DNA of 27,759 nucleotides from JAJXZP01 sp035505775 (GTDB lineage Bacteria > Spirochaetota > Spirochaetia > Treponematales > Rectinemataceae), in contig DATJQN010000344.1 in NCBI GenBank assembly GCA_035505775.1, positions 1 to 27,759 on the forward strand, read 5' to 3'. This document shows positions 8,106 to 14,687 of this stretch, one piece after another (the stretch's first letter is position 1; every line of letters starts with the position of its first letter). Under the pieces are notes generated by a model. The model saw only the letters and a program-made list of their open reading frames with translations. It did no database searches and was not told where the DNA came from. The position numbers and the translations under genes were made by a program.

Positions 8106-8116
8106 CCGCCGTCACA
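8101..8116. promoter_or_regulatory. CRP-type operator, perfect palindrome TGTGA-N6-TCACA
   Basis: TGTGACCGCCGTCACA has perfect six-base arms and overlaps the stop codon of the Crp/Fnr gene. It is centred at 8108.5. The -10-like TATTTT at 8138-8143 predicts a start near 8150, placing the operator at -41.5, the class II activator position. There is no good -35, as expected for an activated promoter. Confidence 0.85.
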
Positions 8117-8137
8117 GATAGCTTCCCTTTCTCTCGC

Positions 8138-8143
8138 TATTTT
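8138..8143 (+). promoter_or_regulatory. Predicted -10 element of the CoA-disulfide reductase promoter
   Basis: TATTTT lies 22 bases after the operator and about 40 bases upstream of the reductase start. It matches four of six consensus bases and gives the exact class II spacing to the operator. Inferred; no mapped start. Confidence 0.55.
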
Positions 8144-8180
8144 TATCGAGATTTCTGGTGCTATTCCAGACGAAGGAGCG

Positions 8181-9893
8181 ATGTCGACGATGGCAACGAG
8201 ACTGGTAATTGTCGGGGGCGTAGCTGGTGGCGCCACGGCGGCGGCGCGAGCCCGGCGCCTCAGCGAGGACGCCGAGATAACGATCATAGAGCGGGGCCCC
8301 TACGTCTCCTTCGCCAACTGCGGCCTGCCCTATTTCATAGCTGGAGCCATCGCCAAGCGTTCCAAGCTCCTCCTCCAGACACCCGAAGGCTTCGACAGCC
8401 GCTATGGCGTGAAAGTGCTCCTCCGCTCCGAAGCGGTCGAAATAGACCGAGCCGGGAAGCGCGTCAAAGTGAGGATGGCCGGGGACAGAGCTCTGGGCGG
8501 CCAGGCAGACGGCCCAGCGGACGATGCATGGCTGGACTACGACAAGCTCATCCTCGCCCAGGGGGGCAACCCGGTGATGCCGCCGGTCGAGGGAGCTGGG
8601 TCCCCCAACGTATTCAAGCTCTGGACCATTCCGGACATGGACCGGATCGTGAAGTACCTCGATGAGGAAAAACCGCAGAGCGCCGTGATCGCCGGTGGCG
8701 GCTTTATCGGACTTGAGATGGCGGAGGCTTTCCGCGAGCGGGGACTGTCCACGACCGTCGTGGAGATGATGCCGAGGCTGATGCCCGCAATGGATCCCGA
8801 GTTCGGATCCATGATTGCGTCGCGGCTCGAATCCCACGGAGTTGCCGTCCGCACCGGAGTGGCGCTCAAAACCGTCCATGCCGGCGAGCGGGAGGTCGAG
8901 CTCTCGGACGGCTCTCGCGTGCCGGCGGGCGTTGTGCTCTTCTCGGTGGGTGTCAGGCCCGAGCTCAGCCTGGCCACATCCGCCGGGCTCAGCATAGGCA
9001 GCTCGGGCGGCCTCCTCGTCGACGAGCGTCTCCAGACTTCGGACCCCGACATCTTCGCGGCTGGCGACATGGTCGAAGTCGTCCAGCGCGTCTCGGGGAA
9101 GCGGGTTCGCGTTCCCCTCGCCGGGCCGGCGAATCGCCAGGGTCGCATCGCGGCCTCCAACGCACTGGGGCAGAACATGCGCTATGCCGGAGCCCTCGGG
9201 ACGAGCGTATTCAAGGCATTTGACGCGACCGTCGCCTCCACCGGGCTCAGCGAGACCGCGGCCCGTGAGGCAGGCTTCCAGGTCGGCAGCGCGACCGTCC
9301 ACAAAGACCACCACTCGGCCTACTATCCCGGGGCCAAGGAGCTCAGCCTCAAGCTCGTCTACGACCGCAGGGACGGCAGACTGCTCGGTGCCCAGGCCTT
9401 CGGCGAGGAAGGGGTCGAGAAGCGGATCGACGTCGCAGCCACCGCCCTGCTCGGCCAGCTCCACCTGGCCGATCTGACCGAGCTCGACCTCGCCTACGCC
9501 CCGCCCTATTCCTCGGCCAACGATCCGATCAATGTAGCCGCAATGGTGGGAATGAACGACCTGGAGGGTTACAGCCCCCTCGAGACCGCTGCCGAGCTCA
9601 AGTCGGCCCTGAACTCGGACAGCCCGCCCCTCGTGCTCGACGTCCGCAATCGGAACGAATACGACGAGCGCCATATCGCGGGCTCGCTCAACATCCCGGT
9701 CGACGAGCTGCGCTTCTCTCTGGATGAAGTGCCGAGGGACAGAGCTGTCCACGTTCTTGACCGAACCGGTTTCCGGGGACACCTCGCTCTGCGCATATTA
9801 AATGGTAGTGGCATAGCGAAAGTCATGAATGTTTCAGGCGGCTTCCTGAGCGTCGAGGCGGAGGGCGGCTTCCCGATCGAGGCCGGCGAGTAG
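8181..9893 (+). CDS. CoA-disulfide / NADH-dependent persulfide reductase with C-terminal rhodanese domain
   Basis: A 570-residue flavoprotein of the CoADR-rhodanese type. Residues 6-35 form the FAD-binding fold (LVIVGGVAGGATAAARARR). The single active-site Cys47 lies in SFANCGLPYF. A second Rossmann motif for NAD(P)H (AVIAGGGFIGLEMAE) is near 168-182, and the flavin motif DIFAAGDMVE is near 290-300. Dimerisation follows to about 460. The C-terminal rhodanese (about 465-565, DVRNRNEYDERHIAGSLNIP) has Asp527 where the catalytic Cys should be (VLDRTGFRG instead of VYCxxGxRG). Such enzymes reduce CoA disulfide or persulfides. The loop near residues 98-110 contains the dispersed GGGGACAGAGCT repeat. 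AAGGAG is 2 bases from ATG 8181 and 11 from ATG 8190, so the start is uncertain by three codons. Confidence 0.93.
   Translation: MSTMATRLVIVGGVAGGATAAARARRLSEDAEITIIERGPYVSFANCGLPYFIAGAIAKRSKLLLQTPEGFDSRYGVKVLLRSEAVEIDRAGKRVKVRMAGDRALGGQADGPADDAWLDYDKLILAQGGNPVMPPVEGAGSPNVFKLWTIPDMDRIVKYLDEEKPQSAVIAGGGFIGLEMAEAFRERGLSTTVVEMMPRLMPAMDPEFGSMIASRLESHGVAVRTGVALKTVHAGEREVELSDGSRVPAGVVLFSVGVRPELSLATSAGLSIGSSGGLLVDERLQTSDPDIFAAGDMVEVVQRVSGKRVRVPLAGPANRQGRIAASNALGQNMRYAGALGTSVFKAFDATVASTGLSETAAREAGFQVGSATVHKDHHSAYYPGAKELSLKLVYDRRDGRLLGAQAFGEEGVEKRIDVAATALLGQLHLADLTELDLAYAPPYSSANDPINVAAMVGMNDLEGYSPLETAAELKSALNSDSPPLVLDVRNRNEYDERHIAGSLNIPVDELRFSLDEVPRDRAVHVLDRTGFRGHLALRILNGSGIAKVMNVSGGFLSVEAEGGFPIEAGE
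8481..8492 (+). repeat. Dispersed 12-mer GGGGACAGAGCT, inside the CoADR gene
   Basis: An exact copy. It encodes part of a variable loop (AGDRALGG) just before the conserved YDKLILAQGG segment of the reductase, a place where an insertion would be tolerated. Confidence 0.8.
9735..9746 (+). repeat. Variant copy AGGGACAGAGCT in the rhodanese domain
   Basis: Eleven of twelve bases match the dispersed repeat. It ends 12 bases before the codon of Asp527, the residue replacing the rhodanese catalytic Cys. It may be ordinary coding sequence. Confidence 0.5.
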
Positions 9894-9980
9894 CAGAGAG
9901 CTTCCGCGGGCGCGGCCCAGGCCGACGCCACGCACAACATGCCGGGACCTGGAGCCCGGAAGGACCAAGGAGAGATCAAG

Positions 9981-10256
9981 ATGGCGGCTACTAGTGTCAA
10001 GGACATGATCAAGGCGGGAGCGCTCATCGTGGATGTCCGCACGCCGGACGAATTCGCCGACGAGGCCTATCCCAAGGCGATCAACATACCCCTGTCCATT
10101 CTGCCGGCCAAGCTCGACCAGCTCGGCCCCAAGGACAAGCCCATAGTCCTCTACTGCGCCTCGGGCGCACGGAGCGCCCAGGCTGCCCGCTTTTTGCAGA
10201 AGTCTGGATACAGCAACGTGGTCAACGCGGGGGGCCTCGACGACATGCCCCGCTAG
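9981..10256 (+). CDS. Single-domain rhodanese (sulfurtransferase)
   Basis: A 91-residue rhodanese domain: MAATSVKDMIKAGALIVDVR, then DEFADEAYPKAINIPL, the active-site loop IVLYCASGARSAQAA with catalytic Cys59, and VVNAGGL near the end. Unlike the fused domain in the preceding gene it keeps the Cys and a full CxxGxR loop, so it should carry persulfide. The ATG at 9981 is preceded by AAGGAGA with 7-base spacing. It lies 87 bases after the reductase and before a strong terminator, so the two form one operon. It probably acts in the cytosol, passing sulfane sulfur to or from the reductase. No signal peptide was seen. Confidence 0.93.
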   Translation: MAATSVKDMIKAGALIVDVRTPDEFADEAYPKAINIPLSILPAKLDQLGPKDKPIVLYCASGARSAQAARFLQKSGYSNVVNAGGLDDMPR

Positions 10257-10275
10257 GGCGGGAGGGCTGGAAGGG

Positions 10276-10311
10276 CCGATGGCCCCGGATCGCACCGGGG
10301 CTTCCCATCGG
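10276..10311 (+). terminator. First hairpin after the rhodanese operon
   Basis: CCGATGG-CCCCGG and CCGGGG-CCATCGG form a bipartite stem with a 4-base bulge and a 6-base loop; TTTTT follows 8 bases later (10320-10324). It probably contributes to termination with the next hairpin. Confidence 0.6.
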
Positions 10312-10330
10312 AACCACCGCTTTTTGGATG

Positions 10331-10363
10331 GCGCGGGCATTGTGGCCCGCGCTCTTTGTTTTT
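10331..10363 (+). terminator. Rho-independent terminator of the reductase-rhodanese operon
   Basis: A perfect 8-bp stem GCGCGGGC/GCCCGCGC (10331-10338 with 10345-10352), a 6-base loop, then TCTTTGTTTTT. A textbook terminator on the plus strand. Confidence 0.9.
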
Positions 10364-10384
10364 CGACGCCCAGTCCGGGCCGGA

Positions 10385-10414
10385 TTGGCTCCCCCCGTCC
10401 TGTTCTGCTATCAT
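10385..10414 (+). promoter_or_regulatory. Candidate promoter for the DUF1707/LiaF-like gene
   Basis: TTGGCT (10385-10390), an 18-base spacer and TATCAT (10409-10414) preceded by TG (extended -10). It lies just after the terminator and about 135 bases upstream of the start codon, giving a leader that holds two copies of the dispersed repeat and a large inverted repeat. Confidence 0.6.
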
Positions 10415-10435
10415 GGGGCGGCGCGGACGGTTCCC

Positions 10436-10484
10436 GGGGACAGAGCTGACGGCTGTGCCATTATGGCTCGCCGGGGACAGAGCT
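10436..10484 (+). repeat. Two copies of dispersed 12-mer GGGGACAGAGCT in a 5' leader
   Basis: Exact copies at 10436-10447 and 10473-10484, 37 bases apart, both in the direction of transcription, in the untranslated leader of the DUF1707 gene. The second merges into an inverted repeat at 10481-10530. Confidence 0.9.
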
Positions 10485-10530
10485 GGCGGCTACGCCGCCG
10501 GCGGCATCGATGGCGCCGCCGCTGCCAGCT
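10481..10530 (+). repeat. Inverted repeat in the leader of the DUF1707 gene
   Basis: AGCTGGCGGC (10481-10490) pairs with GCTGCCAGCT (10521-10530), ten base pairs including one G-U. The 30-base interior is GC-only-rich and can fold further. Its first four bases are the end of a GGGGACAGAGCT copy. It ends about 10 bases before the ribosome binding site, so an RNA fold here could affect translation. Confidence 0.6.
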
Positions 10531-10549
10531 CTATGTGCGAGGGAGCATC

Positions 10550-11113
10550 ATGGCCGACACCACACTCGATGAGGAAAAAGACAGTCTCATTCAGGTATTG
10601 ACGGACGACTACGCGCGCGGCGCGGTGGATATTGCCGACTTCGAGCGGTCGGTGACCCGAATCAACTCCTGCATCGACCGCCCGGCACTCGAGCGGGAGG
10701 CGGCAACCCTCGGGCTCGGCACCGCCCTCGTGGCATTGCGGCAATCACCCGCTCCGGCGCCGGCTCATGGCCCACTTGAAGCGATACCGCTTGAGTGCGT
10801 CAGCGGCACTATACGAAAAAGTGGGCGCTGGGTGCAGTCCGGCGCCTATCGCTTGCACGTCAGATCCTCCTCTGTGCGGCTCGATCTGAGAGATTATGAA
10901 GGGGGACGGGGCTTCAGGCTCCTTCTCGACATTGAAGCCGCTTCAAGTTCCATCCGCATCACCGTGCCGAGGGGTTTCATCGTGGAGGACCGCTTCACCG
11001 GTCAGGTAAGCAGTACGGTGCGCAACCGGCCAAAGGGCGATAGCTACGGGGACAACCGTATCCTGCTCGTGGGGAATCTGCGCTCATCGGTTGTCAAGAT
11101 TGGTTACCGGTAG
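10550..11113 (+). CDS. DUF1707 / LiaF-like C-terminal domain protein
   Basis: The product has 187 residues. Residues 8-55 (EEKDSLIQVLTDDYARGAVDIADFERSVTRI, split by an RGAVD turn) look like the DUF1707/SHOCT-type helical module found at the start of many small membrane-stress proteins. Residues 95-187 form a beta-rich repeat similar to the LiaF/YvqF C-terminal domain (SVRLDLRDYE, SSIRITVPRGFIVE). No transmembrane segment lies between, unlike many relatives, so it is probably cytosolic. The ATG at 10550 follows AGGGAG by 6 bases; in-frame codons further upstream run through the repeats and give an Arg-rich, non-native-looking sequence. In Firmicutes LiaF proteins modulate envelope-stress kinases; no such kinase is encoded here. 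Confidence 0.7.
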   Translation: MADTTLDEEKDSLIQVLTDDYARGAVDIADFERSVTRINSCIDRPALEREAATLGLGTALVALRQSPAPAPAHGPLEAIPLECVSGTIRKSGRWVQSGAYRLHVRSSSVRLDLRDYEGGRGFRLLLDIEAASSSIRITVPRGFIVEDRFTGQVSSTVRNRPKGDSYGDNRILLVGNLRSSVVKIGYR

Positions 11114-11198
11114 GAGGGCGGAACACTTCTGGCGCCAGACTGTTTGCCGAAACCCTGGCAACGGCGCTCCGGCCCTTCAAATTCCGTTGTGCTTTCTG

Positions 11199-11288
11199 GA
11201 GCCGCCTGGGATCCGCGGTTCGAACCCCGGGCCCTCGAACCATGAGCCGCCCGGGATTCGCGGTTCGAACCCCGGGCCCTCGAACGAT
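11199..11288 (-). repeat. Two tandem 45-bp repeats derived from the 3' end of tRNA-Lys
   Basis: Units at 11199-11243 and 11244-11288 differ by four bases. On the minus strand each ends with a copy of the tRNA 3' part (GGTTCGAAC..., ATCCCGGGCGGCTCA), including most of the T-arm and acceptor strand, followed by a linker with a second TTCGAGGGCCC. They lie directly behind the true tRNA without a gap. They are not complete tRNAs because no D-arm or anticodon arm is present. Confidence 0.9.
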
Positions 11289-11360
11289 GAGCCGCCCGGG
11301 ATTCGAACCCGGGACCCACGCCTTAAAAGGGCGTTGCTCTACCGACTGAGCTAGCGGCTC
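11288..11360 (-). tRNA. tRNA-Lys (anticodon TTT)
   Basis: A complete cloverleaf on the minus strand: acceptor GAGCCGC/GCGGCTC; D-arm GCTC/GAGC; anticodon arm ACGCC-CTTTTAA-GGCGT with anticodon TTT (UUU, lysine AAA/AAG); T-arm CCGGG-TTCGAAT-CCCGG; discriminator A. CCA is not encoded. Its own promoter is at 11370-11398. No clear terminator follows; instead there are two tandem copies of its 3' portion. Confidence 0.97.
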
Positions 11361-11369
11361 GCGGAGGCT

Positions 11370-11398
11370 ACAGTAGCGGGAGCTTGGGCCTCTGTCAA
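11370..11398 (-). promoter_or_regulatory. Sigma-70 type promoter for tRNA-Lys
   Basis: On the minus strand, TTGACA (11398-11393), a 17-base spacer and TACTGT (11375-11370). The predicted start is only a few bases before the mature tRNA 5' end at 11360. Confidence 0.85.
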
Positions 11399-11416
11399 CA
11401 CGAGCCGGGCCTGTCG

Positions 11417-11475
11417 AGCTCTGTCCCCACGAGCGGCGCCTATCGGGAGCCAGCCCGACGAGCAGCTCTGTCCCC
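11417..11475 (-). repeat. Two copies of dispersed 12-mer GGGGACAGAGCT upstream of tRNA-Lys
   Basis: Exact minus-strand copies at 11417-11428 and 11464-11475, in the gap between the end of the outer-membrane gene and the tRNA promoter. At the second copy, CTGTCC and GGACAG (11468-11483) form a 6-bp hairpin. Confidence 0.9.
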
Positions 11476-11518
11476 ATGGACAGCAAGAATCCCCGCCGAG
11501 GCCCGTAGCGGCCGATCC

Positions 11519-12670
11519 TCAGTATCGGAACTCGAGGCTCATTAGCAGATTGTAGACCGGCCGGGTGCCCGGCTCGAGCCCGAGTTCTTCTCCGTACGCT
11601 GCAATATTCAGCGTGAAGACGTTCAGGTCGAGCCCGACCCCGGCGCTGAGCAGCGCGTCGCGAATGCCGGCCCTGATATACAGAATGTCGAGCACCCGCG
11701 TCTCCACGCCGAATGAGACGTTGAGGATGGCGTTACGCGGCAGGAGGCTTAGAAGGTCGAGGACATCGCTGTAGTCCATGGCAAACTCGAGCGAATCCAG
11801 TACCTGGCCGAGTCTGCCCAGCTTGGGCTTCCACATGAGTCCGAAGTCAAGGTTAGGGTGTATGACCGCGTACGAGGTGCTGGGAGCGGCCCCGGTGCTG
11901 TTCAGGAAATCCATGATTCCACCGGAATAGGTGGAGATAAAGGCCGGGCTGTAGACGTCCCTCCAGGCGAGGCCGGCCGCGACAACCTCGTCGTAGGCCC
12001 AGCGAAGTCCCATATCCAGGCCGATGCCCGTGCTCATCGTGTAGGGGGCGGCAAAGATCTGCGTGGGACTGGAGAGGAGGGAGGAAAGACCGAGGACATC
12101 ATACGTGTCGGCCGACTCGCCCCGGACAAAGCCCTTTGCACCGACCCCTGCGTCAAGACTGTGCCCCTTGCCCAGGTCGAAGCGGAGCGCATAGCCCCCC
12201 GTGAGGAGAAAGTCCTCGCGCAGGTTCACCTTGATTGAGCTTGCGCTCGCCATGTTGAGCACGAAACCAGTCGTGTTAAAGACGCCGAATCCGAGGCCGT
12301 GATCGATGTAGCCGAAAGATACGGGGCCCGGCATCGTGAAGCCCGAATAGATGCGGTAGTTGTTCTTGGCGAAGAGTTGCTGGAGCGAGGCGGTCAGGTC
12401 GCCGCCCGCCACCGCCATGTTGGCAAAGTCGAACAGCGGACCGGCGGCATCGAAGCCGAGCTGTGAAACCAGGAGCTGCTTCGGGGCCACTGCAATTCCC
12501 GCAGGATTGGACAACAGCACGTAGTAATCGTCGGCGAGCGCCGCATGAACCCCGCCCATGGCCAGGCTCCGCCCCTCGGGGGGAGTGAAAGGATCGATTT
12601 CGTTGACGGCCCACGTGCTCGCGAGTGCGATCAGGGCAAGGATGACGCAGGCTATGGATCGTGCTCTCAT
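11519..12670 (-). CDS. FadL/UPF0164-like outer-membrane protein (second copy of pair)
   Basis: A 383-residue protein with a signal peptide (MRARSIACVILALIALASTWA) and the family signature near the mature N-terminus: GRSLAMGGVHAALADDYYVLLSNPAG, split here as GRSLAMGG plus SNPAGIA. Many Gly/aromatic alternating strands follow, ending SLEFRY with a terminal aromatic residue. This is the UPF0164/FadL-like barrel group expanded in Treponema (TP0548/TP0859 type), thought to import hydrophobic molecules across the outer membrane. The start at 12670 follows GGGAGA. It lies 34 bases after a lipoprotein gene and has a paralogue at 13530-14678 with the same lipoprotein-first arrangement. Confidence 0.85.
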   Translation of the reverse strand: MRARSIACVILALIALASTWAVNEIDPFTPPEGRSLAMGGVHAALADDYYVLLSNPAGIAVAPKQLLVSQLGFDAAGPLFDFANMAVAGGDLTASLQQLFAKNNYRIYSGFTMPGPVSFGYIDHGLGFGVFNTTGFVLNMASASSIKVNLREDFLLTGGYALRFDLGKGHSLDAGVGAKGFVRGESADTYDVLGLSSLLSSPTQIFAAPYTMSTGIGLDMGLRWAYDEVVAAGLAWRDVYSPAFISTYSGGIMDFLNSTGAAPSTSYAVIHPNLDFGLMWKPKLGRLGQVLDSLEFAMDYSDVLDLLSLLPRNAILNVSFGVETRVLDILYIRAGIRDALLSAGVGLDLNVFTLNIAAYGEELGLEPGTRPVYNLLMSLEFRY

Positions 12671-12704
12671 TCATTCTCCCGTCTCGTATGAAGTCCCGCG
12701 TGCT

Positions 12705-13394
12705 CTATAGATTCATGAAGCTTGCAAGCTGATCGATTGCCGACGTATCGGCTCCGGGAAGCAGCTTGGCATTGGCGATGATCGCTTGAGCGGCAAGATA
12801 CTCGCTGCTGCTGAAGTAAGGATCACCCGGAGCAAGGGTCGTTGGATCAACGCCGGGGCCAAGCGCCGGCGAGCTGGCCGCCAGTGCCGCCGCCGCAAGC
12901 ACGTAGTCTGTAGCGTTCACGGATGATTGATCCACTTTTGTGGGATCGAGTGTCGCCAGGTAGCTGAGCCCGGTCGCAATATCGGCGCTGGAATCGGCTT
13001 GGAGTTGTGAGACGATGGAGCTTATCTGGCTCGAGTCCGGGTTCGTTCCGTTCGCGAAGTCGGAGAGCGCACTTAGTAGCGCCGATCCCGCCCCGCTTGC
13101 CACAACCGCAGCTTCGGCCGCGGATTGCTCAAGGTCTGCCTTGGTGGCGGTATCTGTCGTATTGCCGATTTCCGTGTTCAGACTCTCAAGCAGTGCAGTG
13201 GCCAGCTTCGTGTCCTGGTTGTCCTTGGCCTGCGCTGCGAGGTCCGAAGCCTGCGAAGTGCTGAGGTTGGTCGGGATGGAGAGGCTCGGGCGTGCAAGCG
13301 CGCTCGCCAGCGAGGTCGTAAAGAGCTGCTGGCAGCCCATCAAAAGAATGGCCGCAAGCGATACTGTCGCCAGGGCGAACTTGACTGCCCGCAT
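12705..13394 (-). CDS. Predicted lipoprotein, partner of the UPF0164-like protein (second copy)
   Basis: The product has 229 residues. The ATG at 13394 has an excellent AGGAGG six bases upstream. The signal peptide MRAVKFALATVSLAAILLMGC ends in a lipobox with Cys21. After CQQLF the mature protein is almost entirely helical, rich in Ala, Ser, Asp and Gln, with no catalytic motif. The start of the mature part (CQQLFTTSLA) resembles that of the other lipoprotein in this block (CDQFFSLNLF), and both sit directly before a barrel gene, so they are likely paralogues forming lipoprotein-barrel complexes. The family is not named. In T. pallidum, UPF0164 genes also lie near lipoprotein-like genes, but I cannot confirm homology. 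Confidence 0.8.
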   Translation of the reverse strand: MRAVKFALATVSLAAILLMGCQQLFTTSLASALARPSLSIPTNLSTSQASDLAAQAKDNQDTKLATALLESLNTEIGNTTDTATKADLEQSAAEAAVVASGAGSALLSALSDFANGTNPDSSQISSIVSQLQADSSADIATGLSYLATLDPTKVDQSSVNATDYVLAAAALAASSPALGPGVDPTTLAPGDPYFSSSEYLAAQAIIANAKLLPGADTSAIDQLASFMNL

Positions 13395-13460
13395 GCGAAG
13401 CCTCCTCGGCGGCAAGGGTCGCGGGTTCGGGCCGCGTCCGGTTGCTGGGTTCGGACCTGG

Positions 13461-13479
13461 GATTCCCGGCCCGGGAATC
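13461..13479. other. Perfect 19-base palindrome between the two lipoprotein/OMP pairs
   Basis: GATTCCCGG-C-CCGGGAATC lies between the end of the first barrel gene and the second lipoprotein gene. It has no U-run. A minus-strand TTGGCG-18-TAATCC, overlapping a perfect sigma-28-like -10 GCCGATAA (13505-13498), lies just upstream, so the second pair may have its own promoter. Confidence 0.45.
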
Positions 13480-13529
13480 GCCCTCGCCCTTCTAGGATTA
13501 TCGGCGCGCAGCCCCGATCGCCAAAGCGT

Positions 13530-14678
13530 TCAGAACCGTATCGCCGCCTGCAGTGCGATGCCGCTCCTCGGGTTGTCTCCCGGGTGTCTGCCGAGCTCTT
13601 CCGTGAAAACGGCCGCATCGAGCTTGAAGAAGAAGAAGTCGAAACCGAGCCCCGCGGAGAGCCAGCCTTTGTTGATCCCACCGCGGAGACTGACAAGGTT
13701 GATGAGCTTCACCTCGGCACCGATATGGAGCAGGTTCCAGACGCTCTGCTGGCTGTCATAGATTCCCACCGGATCCTGGATCTCGAAATAGAGAGCCGGG
13801 TCCACAACGTGCGGCACCAGGCGGGGAGTCCAGGCGAGTCCGGCGGTCATGAACGGCGGCGTGTAGGCCGTGGCCGCATCCGTACCTGGGTTGGGAAGGC
13901 TCCCCGACGAAAGTCCCTGAAGCAGCTCGTCGATCGTATACCTCCCCATGAGATAGGTGGGTGATATATCGCGGAGCGTCAGACCGAACTTCAGCGACCC
14001 CAGCTGCAGGGAAGCGCCGAAATCCATGGCGAGGTTGAAACCCGCGTAGACCGATTCGCCCGACAGGTTCGGGTTCATGACGAGGTCGAGGAGGGGCCAG
14101 CCGCCTTCGACCGAATCCATGCGGTAGTACGGCCGGGCGTCGCCGCCGATGTCGAATCGCAGGCCGGCGATCCGGACCGGAATACCGAGTCCGATAACGG
14201 CGTTGATCATGGTCGAACTGCCGAGGGTCGACCCGAGAGCCGTGTGCCCGGACGCGACCTCGTCCGTGACCCCGTACAGGCCCACGCCGAGGCCCTTGCC
14301 CGCATACCCCAGTCCGAAGGCACCGCCTCCCCCCAACCCATTCTGTATCAGCAGATCGTTGAGGGCAGTGACCATCTGGGATTCGCTCCCCCCCTGCAGA
14401 AGGGAGTATGCCTCGGAGAGGTTCGATGCGGTGGGCTTGAGGTAGGCCCAGCTCTTGACGTCAAGGGCAGTGAACTCGCCCTTTTCGCTGGCGAAGCCCG
14501 CAGGATTACCGTAGAACGAGGAATATCCGGAGGACAGGGAAATGAAACTCCCGCCGAGGGCCATGCTGGCGGCATCCTTGGGTGTGAGCTCGGGGAAGGA
14601 TTGCGCCGATAGGCCGAGGGCCATGAGGCCCGGAAGGATGATGGAGAGGAAGACTGCCGTGGTGCTGTGCTTATTCAT
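13530..14678 (-). CDS. FadL/UPF0164-like outer-membrane protein (first copy of pair)
   Basis: A 382-residue protein with signal peptide MNKHSTTAVFLSIILPGLMA ending near LSAQS. The family signature appears as ASMALGGSFISLSSGYSSFY followed by GNPAGFAS. Gly-rich strands follow, and it ends IALQAAIRF with a terminal Phe. Its plan matches the neighbour at 11519-12670: late shared segments EELGRHPGDNPRSG here and EELGLEPGTRPVY there. The start at 14678 is 9 bases after the stop of the lipoprotein gene, and its GAGG site overlaps that stop codon, indicating translational coupling. Predicted outer-membrane barrel, possibly for uptake of hydrophobic substrates by analogy with FadL. Confidence 0.85.
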   Translation of the reverse strand: MNKHSTTAVFLSIILPGLMALGLSAQSFPELTPKDAASMALGGSFISLSSGYSSFYGNPAGFASEKGEFTALDVKSWAYLKPTASNLSEAYSLLQGGSESQMVTALNDLLIQNGLGGGGAFGLGYAGKGLGVGLYGVTDEVASGHTALGSTLGSSTMINAVIGLGIPVRIAGLRFDIGGDARPYYRMDSVEGGWPLLDLVMNPNLSGESVYAGFNLAMDFGASLQLGSLKFGLTLRDISPTYLMGRYTIDELLQGLSSGSLPNPGTDAATAYTPPFMTAGLAWTPRLVPHVVDPALYFEIQDPVGIYDSQQSVWNLLHIGAEVKLINLVSLRGGINKGWLSAGLGFDFFFFKLDAAVFTEELGRHPGDNPRSGIALQAAIRF

Positions 14679-14687
14679 GCTGCTGCC

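Noticed and set aside
8112..9782. Long antisense open frame opposite the CoADR gene
   Set aside because: The plus-strand frame has clear FAD, NAD and active-site motifs; the antisense frame has none and reflects high GC at third positions. The same applies to antisense frames at 24445-26469, 5194-6075 and 921-2600.
11091..11354. Plus-strand frame encoding PPGIRGSNPGPSN repeats
   Set aside because: It is the complement of the tRNA-Lys gene and its tail repeats; the peptide repeats merely reflect the 45-bp DNA units.
13498..13505. Sigma-28 promoter suggested by GCCGATAA on the minus strand
   Set aside because: The -10 octamer is perfect but there is no TAAA-like -35 at the proper distance, so flagellar-type control is not supported.
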